NCBI RefSeq assembly: GCF_905171775.1
Contig: NC_053489.1
Coordinates: 395,455,983 to 395,519,982, forward strand
Direction: 5' to 3'
Origin: Rana temporaria
Taxonomy: Eukaryota; Chordata; Amphibia; Anura; Ranidae
Length of the DNA stretch: 64,000 bases
The position numbers and the translations under genes are program-made. Shown here one piece after another: positions 22,399 through 31,049 of this stretch. How positions within the stretch are numbered: position 1 is the first letter of the stretch; each line of letters opens with the position of its first letter. The notes under the pieces were generated by a model. It made no database searches. It was not told the DNA's origin and was given only the letters and a program-made list of their open reading frames with translations.

Positions 22399-22796
22399 AG
22401 TGTGCTATAATTCAACATGAAAATTCTTGCAGAGGAGGGGATCGATCCTGGCCAAACAGACTGGCTGGTGAGTTGAGCTGGGAATTTTCTTTTCTTTCTT
22501 TACTTCTCCCCAAAATGTTCATTATTTCAACAGTTCCTGCTTGCTATGCTCAGACAAAGCAATAAAAGCATATTTTATAGGTACAAGGAAGTCTTGTTTT
22601 TTTATTAACCACACTCCTTAAGCCCCTGCCACTGTTAAGAGTTTTGCCACACCCACATTTTGCCGCATGCTGCAAATAACTTCCTCTCCCAAGTGCCCCT
22701 CATTCTGAAGTTTAAAAGTTGGGAGGTATGCTGCTTGGCCTGCCAGGCCTGCCAGACATGATGATAATAATGTGGGCTTCTTCTCTACTTTTATTT
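22399..22796. other. No gene recognised
   Basis: Mixed DNA. An attaaccacactccttaagcccctg stretch at 22604-22630 resembles a decayed TTAA-family terminus, but the rest does not match. Confidence 0.35.
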
Positions 22797-23116
22797 GCAG
22801 TCCCTTTTGTTAACACATGAATATGCTTTGATCCAAAACATTCATGTAGCTCTGGCTGTATGTTTAGGGTCGTTGTCCTGCTGGAAGTTGAACCTTTGCC
22901 CCAGTCTCAGGGCTTTTTCTGACTCTAACAGGTTTTCTTCTAAGATTGCCCTGTATTTGGCTCCATCCATCTTCCCATCAACTTCCCATCAACTCTAACC
23001 AGCTTCCCTGTCCCTGTTGAAGGAAACTTTCCCCACAACATGATGCTGCCACCACCATGTTTCACAGTTGGGACGTTGTGTTCAGCGTGATGTGCAGTAT
23101 TAGTTTTCTGCAACAC
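22797..23116 (-). pseudogene. Tc1 transposase, central/C-terminal part
   Basis: Minus-strand reading gives ..VKHGGGSIMLWG-like sequence (about 23065-23035), then FQQDNDPKHTARA (plus-strand 22850-22885). QDNDPKHT is the second-aspartate motif of Tc1 transposases (DDE/D catalytic triad). A short direct duplication (cttcccatcaacttcccatcaa, plus strand 22969-22990) and stops break the frame. The third catalytic residue and C-terminus are lost at the left edge. Partner half is at 33591-34002. Confidence 0.88.
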
Positions 23117-24394
23117 ATAGGGGCTGATTTACCAAGCCTTTACTCCATGACTCATGGAGTAAAAGCAGGAGTAGCAGCCGTTTTGACATTTACTATTGAA
23201 ATACGCTGCTAGTGCAGTGTATTTCAGTAGTTACTAAAGTGCTCAGTGCGCCCAGGAGAGGGCGCACGGCACATTGAAATGTAAATTGCGGGGATTCGGG
23301 CGGAAGATTATTAGGGGGGGAGGTGGGGTGATGCAGGGGAAGTGAAGTGACATGTGTTTGAATGTGTTTGGCGGGCCGAATTGAAAGTGAAAGTGTTTTT
23401 TGGAAACCGATCCCCGTACGCTTGCACAGTGCGCCTGAACCTCGGGAGGTTCATTTTCATACTGGGCATGCGTACAGGGAAATTTCAGGGATTCCCGTGC
23501 GCCTTGTCAGTATGTCGAGAAAATCTTGGTAAATACCAAGCGGCGTACCCGTGATTGTGCTGCGTGACGCGGCGCACAGGAATCTCCGAACGGTTTTCAG
23601 CCTGCGCTGACCATGAAGGGGAACTCCGCGCCAAATTTCAAACTTGAAATCGGCGCGGGTCCCCCTCCAGGGGTACATTAGGCTCTTAGGCTTGGTCTGG
23701 AACGTGAGGGGTTAAACCTGCGCCAAAAATCGGCACAGGGTCCCCCCCCCAGATCCAAACCAAGCCCTCATCCCAAGCACACAGTCTGGCCCGGACAGGA
23801 ATGGGGGTGGGGACGAGCGACGGCACTGCCCCCCCACCCCACAGCACTCTTGTCCCCATGTCGATAGGGACAAGAGCCTCTTCCCGACAACCCTTGCCAT
23901 TGGTTGTCGGGGTATGCGGGCGGGGGCTAATCGGAATCTGCGAGTCCCCTTTAATATGGGGGCCCCCAGATGCCGGCCCCCCTCACCCTATGTGAATGAG
24001 TATGGGGTACATCGTACCTCTACCCATTCACCTGGGGGAAAAGTGTAAAGTAAAAAAACACACCAAACAGAATAAAATAATTTATTAGTCAGCTCCGGGC
24101 CCCCCCCTTTCTTCTTTAGCTCTTTTAGAAGGGGGGTTTCTTCTCTCCCGATCTTCCGCCGGGGGCCCTGGGCTTCGGCGAGGGCGCCATCCCTCGGTCC
24201 TCTCCGGAGCCTTCCGCCGGGGGGCCCCACCCCATTTAAGCTCTTTTTCATTAGGGGGGGCATCCAGACTTCGGCGACTTCTGCCGGGGGATGGCGCCTA
24301 TCCCCCGGTCTTTCCGGTGCCTTCCACCAGGGCTCCGGTCTTCCTCGTCTTCTGCCGGGGGTGCGCCAACTCCCCGGTCTTTTCTCTGCTTTCT

Positions 24395-24565
24395 TCTCTG
24401 TTCCCTCTTCTGCCTGGCTCCCCCGCGGAGCCAGGGCTTTCTTTCCGCTTCTTCTCTGTTCCCTCTTCTGCCTGTCTCCCCCGCGGAGCCCAGGGCTTTC
24501 TTCTCTGTTCCCTCTTCTGCCTGTCTCCTCCCGGAGCTCAGGGCTTTCTTTCCGCTGTCTCCTTC
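24395..24565. repeat. ~60-bp tandem repeat in the left arm of foldback 1
   Basis: Three imperfect copies of a pyrimidine-rich unit with landmarks ctgttccctcttctgcctgtctcc, cgcggagcc and agggctttctt. The right arm holds only one counterpart of this unit (near 24820-24875), so the expansion happened after the palindrome formed. Confidence 0.8.
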
Positions 24566-24904
24566 CTTCTCTTCCATTCGATGTTGACACGACAAGGTTC
24601 CGCGCTGACATGCCGTGTGAGCGGCGGGGATAGACTTATATAGGGCAATGCCACCATGTGACCTCAACCCATGTGACATCACATTCCCTGGGCATGATGG
24701 GAATGTGATGTCACATGGGTTGAGGTCACATGGTGGCATTGCCCTATATAAGTCAATGCCCACCGCTCACACGGCATTCCAGTGCGGAAACTCGTTGTGT
24801 CAACATCGAATGGAAGAGAAGGGAGAAGACAGCGGAGACAAGCCCTGAGCTTCCGGAGGAGCCAGGCAGAAGCGGAAGGCACCGCAGAAGCCCGGAGAGT
24901 GGCG

Positions 24905-25590
24905 CCCATCGGCGGAAAACGACAAAGCCCGGAGCCCTCCTACATAGGCAAGGAGCCTCATGGCGAAGGGGGCTCCGGCAGAAAACAGCCCGGGGGGGGG
25001 GGGCTACAGCAGCACCCCCCCACCGGCAGAAAACGACGAAGCCCGGAGCCCTCCCACATAGGCAAGGAGCCTCATGGCGAAGGGGGCTCCGGCAGAAAAC
25101 AGCCCGGGGGGGGGGGGGGCTACAGCAGCACCCCCCCACCGGCAGAAAACGACGAAGCCCGGAGCCCTCCCACATAGGCAAGGAGCCTCATGGCGAAGGG
25201 GGCTCCGGCAGAAAACAGCCCGGGGGGGGGCTACAGCAGCACCCCCCCGGCAGAAAATGACGAAGCCCGGAGCCCTCCCACATAGGCAAGGAGCCTCATG
25301 GCAAAGGGGGCTCTGGCAGAAAACAGCCCAGGGGGGCTACAGCAGCACCCCCCCGGCAGAAAACGACGAAGCCCGGAGCCCTCCCACATAGGCAAGAAGC
25401 CTCATGGCGAAGAGGGCTCCGGCAGAAAACAGCCCGGGGGGGGCTACAGCAGCACCCCCCCGGCAGAAAACTACGAAGCCCGGGACCCTCCCCCATAAGC
25501 AAGGAGCTTCATGGTGAAGGGGGTCCCGGCGGAAGACGGCGAAGCCCGGGGCCTAATGGGGTGATGGTGGGGGGCCCCGGCAGAAAACCC
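24905..25590. repeat. 106-116-bp tandem array, six copies, in the right arm of foldback 1
   Basis: The landmark ggcaaggagcctcatgg recurs near 24947, 25061, 25177, 25285, 25391 and 25498. Unit length varies mainly through a G run (from 6 to 14 Gs) before ctacagcagcacccccc. The last unit is more diverged. G runs next to C runs can form G-quadruplex or hairpin structures. The left arm has no comparable array. Pro/Arg/Gly-rich open frames in three phases are array artefacts. Confidence 0.9.
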
Positions 25591-26159
25591 CCAGCTGACT
25601 AATAAATTAATTTTTAAATGTGTGTGGTGTATTATTTTGTTACATTTTTTCCCCAGGTGAATGGGTAGGGGTACAATGTACCCCATACTCATTCACATAG
25701 GGTGGGGGACCGGAATCTGGGGTCCCCCTTATTAAAGGGGCCTCTGAGATTCTGATAAGCCCCCAGCCCTCATACCCCGACAACCAACGGCCAGGGTTGT
25801 CGAGAAGAGGCTCTTGTCCCTATCGACATGGGGACAAGAGTGCTGTGGGGTGGGGGGGCAGTGCCCCCCTCCCCCACAGCACACACTCCCCCATGTTGAG
25901 GGCATGCGGTCTGGTACGGCTCAGAAGGGGGGCGGCGCTCGCTCGTCCCCACCCCCATTACTGTCCGGGCCAGACTGCTTGCCTGGAATGAGGGCTTGGT
26001 CTGGATCTGGGGGTGGACCCCACGCTGGTTTTCGGTGTGGGTTTAACCCCTCACGTTCCGGACCAAGCCGAAGAGCCTAATGTACCCCTGGAGGGGGACC
26101 CACGCCGGTTTCTTGTTTGAAATTTGGCGCGGAGTTCCCCTTTATCCCGGTCCTGTCAG

Positions 26160-26882
26160 GGGGGGAAATGCCTGATCGTCTGTTTATACAATGTATGAAC
26201 AGCGATCTGTCATTTCCCCTAGTCAGTCCCACCCCCCTTACAGTTAGAACACACCCAGGGAACATAATTAACCCCTCCCTCGCCCCTAGTGTTAACCCCT
26301 TTCCTTGCCAGTGACATTTTCATAGTAAGAAATGCATTTTTAGAACATTGGTCGCTAGAAAAATGCCAATGGTCCCAAAAATGTGTCCGCCATAATGTCA
26401 CAGTACCGCTAAAAATCGCTGATCGCCGCCATTACTAGTAAAAAAAAATATAATAAAAAAGCCATAAAACTAAACACTATTTTGTAGACGCTATAACTTT
26501 TGTGCAAACCAATCAAACGCTTATTGTGATTTTTTGGAACCAAAAATATGTCGAAGAATATGTATCGGCCTAAACTGAGGGGAAAAAAAGATTATTTTTA
26601 GATAATTTTGGGGATATTTATTATAGCAAACATTAAAAATGATTTTTTTTGGTTAAAAAAAAATGTCGCTCTATTTTGGTTTATAGCAAAAAAAAAAAAA
26701 AAAAAGGCAGAGGTGATCAAATACCACCAAAATAAATAATCTATTTGTGGGAAAAAAAGGACGACAATTTTGATTGGGAACCACGTCGCACCACCGCGCA
26801 ATTGTCAGTTAAAACGACGCAGTGCTGAATCACAAAAACTGGCCCGGTCATTGACCAGTAATATGGTCTGGGGCTCAAGTGG
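26160..26882. mobile_element. 5'-shortened TTAA-family element
   Basis: Ends with ..gggctcaagtgg before TTAA (26883-26886). It contains the family blocks cccctagtgttaaccccttt, aaaaatcgctgatcgccgccattactag, gacgctataacttttgtgcaaacc, taaactgagg and gatcaaataccacc. The GC-rich first third of a full copy is replaced by the edge of foldback 1, so this copy was truncated or joined there. Confidence 0.8.
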
Positions 26883-26889
26883 TTAAAAA

Positions 26890-27190
26890 TTAACAAAACA
26901 CTAAAGTTAGCCCAATTTTTGGTGATAATGTGAAAGATGATGTTACATCGAGTAAATAGATACCTTACATGTCACGCTTTACTATTGCAAACACTCATGG
27001 AATGGGGCCAAAATTCAGTACTTTAAAATCCCCATAGGCGACCTTTTTTTTTATTTTTTAGATTACCAGTTTATAGCTACAGAGAAAGTCTAGTGCTAAA
27101 AGTATTACTCTCGCTCTAACGCACGCGTCAATACCTCACATGTGTGGTTTGAACGGTGTTTACATATGTGGGCGGGACTTACGCAAGTAC
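26890..27190. repeat. Left arm of an inverted repeat (partner 30500-30830)
   Basis: Landmarks ttagcccaatttttggtgata, gtgaaagatgatgttacatcgagtaaatagatacc, ctctaacgcacgcgtcaatacctcacatgtgtgg and tttacatatgtgggcgggacttac all return in reverse complement at 30500-30830. The arms enclose about 3.3 kb that includes the LINE, the SINE and smaller inverted repeats. Sequence divergence between arms is moderate. Confidence 0.82.
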
Positions 27191-27611
27191 CCCCGACAGG
27201 ACATGTTTTGTGGATTTCTCTTATCAAGAATTGCTGTCCAGACTGTCTTTTAAAGCACATGTGCAAGATGAAGGAAAACCTGCAAACATGGCCTGTGGGG
27301 GGGGGGGGGCTATTGGTGGACAGGCTTGAAGTGCTGATTTACAGCACTGTGCTTAAATCTAGCGCAAGGCAATCCTATTCTAATTGTGGGTGTTTGAGGG
27401 AAGCCAAGTGAGTGTTAGAACCCCTGCTTGTGTTTTTTTTGGGTTGAGCTTTGTGTCCCTTTTCTTAAAATTGGCTTCACTTCCTGTCACACAGCTGAAC
27501 AGGAAGTGAGGTTAAAACCCTACCAGTGTCTTTTCTTGGGGACACAGGTCAATCTAACTAGTGTCCCCATTAAGCAAATTACACTCCAGCACTGCTGTGT
27601 ACACCCCAAAT

Positions 27612-27759
27612 TATGGGTCTTCAAACTACGGCCCTCCAGTTGTTCAGTAACTACAATTCCCATCATGCCTAGTCATGTCTGTGAATGTCAGTGCATTACA
27701 AGGCCTCATGGGATGTGTAGTTCTACAACAGCTGGAGGGCCGTAGTTTGAGGATCCCTG
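27612..27759. mobile_element. 148-bp hAT-type palindromic MITE
   Basis: The ends tatgggtcttcaaactacgg.. and ..ccgtagtttgaggatccctg are complementary, with cggccctccag/ctggagggccg inside. Flanking 8-mers are ccccaaat and cccaaaat (7 of 8 identical), the duplication length of hAT elements. The CAGGGATCC-type end is also hAT-like. Non-coding. Confidence 0.8.
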
Positions 27760-27780
27760 CCCAAAATGATTATTTAGTTT

Positions 27781-27951
27781 GGGGTTTAGTAAAGGCAAAG
27801 CCACTCTGCAGTACAAGCGTAGTGGTTGAATATCAGAGAGGAAGCACTGATGGTTTTAACATCCAATCCTGTAGAAGCAAAGTTGTTTTGTTTTCTTCCT
27901 TGCTTGTCCACTTGTAGTGCAAAGTGGATTTGCCTTTAGTAAATGGACCCC
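27781..27951. mobile_element. 171-bp MITE related to 22100-22398
   Basis: Starts ggggtttagtaaaggcaaagcca and ends tggatttgcctttagtaaatggacccc, the same terminal motif as the palindromic MITE at 22100, with a shorter, diverged interior. No clear target duplication. Confidence 0.7.
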
Positions 27952-28157
27952 AAAGTCCAAGATCCCTAATAATTTGGGGTGTACACAGCAAAATACTAGA
28001 GTGCAATTTACATAATGGGAAACTATTTAGATTGATCTCTGTGTCCCCAAGAAAATATATTAGTGAGGATTTACCCTCACTTCCTGTTTGGCTATGTGAC
28101 AGGAAGTGAATGAATTAGAAAGGGTGAAGACACCTCACAAATGTTGTCACTAACAGG

Positions 28158-29528
28158 GGTTACATAGTTACATAGTTAGTCAGGTTGAAAAAAGACACAA
28201 GTCCATCCAGTTCAACCTCAAAAAAATAAACAAACAAAATAAAAAACACAATACAATCCCATACACCCAACTCCATACCCACAGTTGATCCAGAGGAAGG
28301 CAAAAAACCCCAGCAGAGCATGATCCAATTTGCTACAGCAGGGGAAAAAATTCCTTCCTGATCCCCCGAGAGGCAATCGGATTTACCCTGGATCAACTTT
28401 ACCTACAAATCTTAGTACTCAGTTATTTTATGTACATTTAGGAAAGAATCCAGGCCTTTCTTAAAGCAATCTACTGAGCTGGCCAGAACCACCTCTGGAG
28501 GGAGTCTGTTCCACATTTTCACAGCTCTTACTGTGAAAAAACCTTTCCGTATTTGGAGGTGAAATCTCTTTTCCTCTAGACGTAAAGAGTGCCCCCTTGT
28601 CCTCAGTGATGACCGTAAAGTGAATAACTCAACACCAAGTACACTGTATGGACCTCTTATATATTTGTACATGTTGATCATATCCCCCCTAATTCTCCTC
28701 TTCTCAAGAGTGAATAGATTTAGTTCTTCTAATCTTTCCTCATAGCTGAGCTCCTCCATGCCTCTTATCAGTTTGGTTGCTCTTCTCTGCACTTTCTCCA
28801 GTTCTCCGATATCCTTTTTGAGAACTGGTGCCCAAAACTGAACTGCATATTCCAGATGAGGTCTTACTAATGATTTGTACAGGGGCAAAATTATATCTCT
28901 GTCTCTGGAGTCCATACCTCTCTTAATACAAGAAAGGACTTTGCTCGCTTTGGAAACCGCAGCTTGGCATTGCATGCCATTATTGAGCTTATGATCAACT
29001 AAAACCCCCAGATCCTTCTCCACTACAGATCCCCCCAGTTGTACTCCCCCTAGTATGTATGATGCATGCATATTCTTAGCCCCCAAGTGCATAACTTTAC
29101 ATTTATCAACATTAAACCTCATCTGCCACTCAGTCGCCCAATTGGACAGAGCATTTAGGTCAGCTTGTAAATTGGAGACATCCTGCAAGGACGTTATTCC
29201 ACTGCATAGCTTGGTGTCATCTGCAAAGACAGAAATGTTACTTTTGATCCCAGACCCAATATCATTTATAAATATATTGAACAGTAAGGGTCCCAGCACT
29301 GAACCTTGAGGTACACCACTGATAACCTTGGACCATTCAGAGTAAGAATCATTAACCACGACTCTCTGAATTCTGGCTTTCAGCCAATTTTCTATCCATT
29401 TACAAACTGATATATCCCATCCTGTAGACCTTACCTTACACATGAGCCGTGTGTGCGGAACTGTATCGAACGCTTTTGCAAAATCCAAATATATCACGTC
29501 CACAGCCACGCCTCTGTCCAGGGTTTTA
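28158..29528 (-). mobile_element. Rex1/CR1-group LINE, 5'-truncated, with intact 3' end
   Basis: On the minus strand the element runs from about 29528 to a 3' end at about 28158 that reads ..caacctgactaactatgtaactatgtaa. The same tail, with the tgaggttgaactggatggactt block, occurs alone at 45733-45876, confirming it as the element's 3' terminus. About 250 bases of 3' UTR follow the RT stop. 5' truncation just upstream of RT motif A is normal for target-primed insertion. The surrounding inverted repeats are the target. Confidence 0.88.
28412..29521 (-). CDS. Reverse transcriptase C-terminal two-thirds, Rex1/CR1-like LINE
   Basis: About 369 uninterrupted codons of LINE protein. The physical open frame starts at an ATG at 29665, but its first 48 or so residues are not LINE-like and come from flanking DNA. 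Motifs in order: YLDFAKAFD (RT motif A, with the first catalytic Asp), SGVPQGSVLGPLLF (motif B), FADDTKL (motif C, with the catalytic Asp pair), then DLGVLVDHKL, PHLEYAVQFWAP, KVQRRATKLI, EERLEELNLFTLEKRR and WNRLPPEVV, the thumb/C-terminal signature of the Jockey-group RTs. The endonuclease domain and N-terminal RT are missing, so the copy cannot move by itself. No stop or frameshift in this region suggests recent insertion. Clade placement (Rex1 rather than CR1) rests partly on the 3' tail. Confidence 0.87.
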   Translation of the reverse strand: MDRGVAVDVIYLDFAKAFDTVPHTRLMCKVRSTGWDISVCKWIENWLKARIQRVVVNDSYSEWSKVISGVPQGSVLGPLLFNIFINDIGSGIKSNISVFADDTKLCSGITSLQDVSNLQADLNALSNWATEWQMRFNVDKCKVMHLGAKNMHASYILGGVQLGGSVVEKDLGVLVDHKLNNGMQCQAAVSKASKVLSCIKRGMDSRDRDIILPLYKSLVRPHLEYAVQFWAPVLKKDIGELEKVQRRATKLIRGMEELSYEERLEELNLFTLEKRRIRGDMINMYKYIRGPYSVLGVELFTLRSSLRTRGHSLRLEEKRFHLQIRKGFFTVRAVKMWNRLPPEVVLASSVDCFKKGLDSFLNVHKITEY

Positions 29529-29589
29529 GACATCCCCAAAAAATGAGCAGATAAATACAAAAATATTAATTTGCAAATAAGTATTAACA

Positions 29590-30080
29590 TTGGGTGGTGT
29601 TTGTGGGGGGCCCTAACACACACATTCATACATATTAGCAACGCTGTATCCTGGCCTATTGGCATGGTTATATTTTCTTAGGCCTCTCAATAAAACTCTC
29701 TGAAATTTGTGCTTAAACTAGAACTATAATCAACACTTTTTATTTTCTTTAATTTTGGATAGAGTGAGGGAGGGTTATAGGCCCTGTCAGTTTATTTTGT
29801 ATTATCTGTGTCCAATTGGGGAGATTTGCCTTCACTTCCTGCCCCATAGCCAAACAGGAAGTGAGAGAAACACTATGCAAATTAAGGGAATCCAGCAACC
29901 CCCCTCCCCCCCCAGAACTAGTATGTGGGTCCCCTGAAAATTCCTGGGCGGGTCATACAAAAACAGGGTGTGGCCTTGACAGGAAGGGGTGGGTCATTTT
30001 TCTATTAGGAGGTGCAGAAATGTAGTCAGGCCTAGGGGCAGCACAAATCCTAAATATACTACTGCATATTAGGGCTTATT
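29590..30080. other. Remnant of the split inner inverted repeat, then unassigned DNA
   Basis: The piece at 29815-29900 (cttcacttcctgccccatagccaaacaggaagtg) is a short self-complementary remnant of the 27413/28015 arms. The rest has no recognised gene. Confidence 0.45.
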
Positions 30081-30106
30081 TAGACAGGATCCGATTTACA
30101 GCATGT

Positions 30107-30245
30107 TTTTATAGTGTGGGAGGAAACCCACGCAGGCACAGGGAGAACATGCAAACTCCATGCAGATGGTGTCACGGGCTGGATTCGAACCAGCGACCCT
30201 TTTGCTGCTAGGTCAAAGTGCTATACACTACACCACTGTGCTGAA
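30107..30245 (-). mobile_element. V-SINE-like, tRNA-headed SINE
   Basis: On the minus strand from about 30245: a cagtggtgtagtgtatagc stretch in the A-box position, then gctggttcgaatccagccc (B box GGTTCGAATCC), then tggagtttgcatgttctccctgtgcctgcgtgggtttcctcccac, the conserved central domain of vertebrate V-SINEs. The 3' LINE-related tail is short or lost. An RNA polymerase III transcript is expected from the family. It is not a functional tRNA gene: no acceptor stem pairing is seen. Confidence 0.85.
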
Positions 30246-30499
30246 CGAACATGATTGCAGCTGAAAGCATGAGATCTTTTTTTTTTTTTCAATACCATGC
30301 TTTCCAGCCTTATTGACCCCGCCTCTCTCCATAAAGAGGACCTGTCACACACTAGTCCTATTACAAGGGATGTTTACATTCCCTGGAATAGGAAGAAAAG
30401 TGATCCAAAATAAAAAAAAGTGACAAAAAAGTGCAAGAAGAAAAATATGAGGTAAAAAATAATAAAAAAATAAATAAAACGCCCCTGTCCCTAGAAGCT

Positions 30500-31045
30500 C
30501 GCACTCAGAAGCGAATATGCATGTAAGTCCCGCCCACATATGTAAACACCATTCAAACCACACATGTGAGGTATTGACGCGTGCGTTAGAGCAGGAGCAA
30601 TAATTCTAGCCCTAGACCTCCTCTGTAACTCTGAACTGGTCACCTGTAAAAAAAAATCAAGCATCGCCTATGGATATTTTTATGTCCCGAAGTTTGGCGC
30701 CATTCCCTGAGTGTGTACAATATTAAAGCGTGACAAGTTAGGTATCTATTTACTCGGTGTAACATCATCTTTCACATTATCCATAAAAATTGGGCTAACT
30801 TTACTGTATTGTTATTTTTTAATTCATGAACCGTGTTTTTTTTTTGGGCCAAAAAAAAGGCGTTAGAAAAATTATTGCGCAAATACCGTTGGAAATCAAA
30901 TAAAAAATGACCGCCACTTTATTCCCTAGGGTGTCTGCTAAAAAATTATAGATAATGTTTGGGGGTCCTGAGTAATTTCCCAGGAACAAAATATAATTTT
31001 TACATGAAGGAGAGAAGTGCCAGAATAGGTGCGGTATGGAAGTGG
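30500..31045. repeat. Right arm of the inverted repeat and its TTAA-type end
   Basis: 30500-30830 is the reverse complement of 26890-27190. It continues with gaccgccactttattccctagggtgtctgctaaaa and tacatgaaggagagaagtgccagaataggtgcgg and ends ..ggaagtgg before TTAA (31046-31049). The continuation has no counterpart on the left, where the TTAA element at 26160-26882 is joined instead. Confidence 0.7.
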
Positions 31046-31049
31046 TTAA

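Larger units (their letters stand above)
23615..26140. mobile_element. Foldback element 1, ~2.5 kb palindrome with arrays in its arms
   Basis: The left arm (23615-24688) and right arm (about 24694-26140) are inverted copies with landmarks in mirror order: gcgccaaatttcaa / gaaatttggcgc, cttggtctggaacgtgagg / cctcacgttccggaccaag, ggacaagagcctcttc / gaagaggctcttgtcc, and the gtgaatgagtatggggtacat pair. The centre is a near-perfect hairpin at 24633-24765 (tgtgacatcacattcc..ggaatgtgatgtcaca). Arm lengths differ because each arm holds a different tandem expansion. Ends and target duplication are uncertain. No coding; the long open frames through it are GC artefacts. Confidence 0.85.
27413..28157. 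repeat. Inner inverted repeat with cacttcctgtcac/gtgacaggaagtg arms
   Basis: The left arm (about 27413-27575: ttggcttcacttcctgtcacac, cttggggacacaggtcaatcta) and right arm (about 28015-28157: tagattgatctctgtgtccccaag, gtgacaggaagtgaatg) face each other. Two MITEs lie between them. A third related piece is at 29815-29900, so the arms were probably part of a larger palindrome later split by the LINE. Confidence 0.75.

Noticed and set aside
23988..24763. Open frames of 207 and 170 codons on the minus strand
   Set aside because: They run through foldback arms and the 60-base array in several frames at once, with Arg/Glu/Gly/Pro composition set by the repeat. No domain, no start context, and the mirrored arm gives equivalent frames.
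24730..25502. Open frames of 176, 142, 131 and 105 codons
   Set aside because: All are readings of the 106-116-base array in different phases; the periodic peptide follows the DNA period.
28412..29665. The LINE frame starting at the ATG at 29665
   Set aside because: The first ~48 residues are not LINE-like and come from flanking DNA upstream of the 5' truncation, so the call starts at about 29521 instead.
30175..30245. tRNA gene
   Set aside because: A B box is present, but the acceptor and anticodon stems do not pair and the sequence continues into the SINE central domain.
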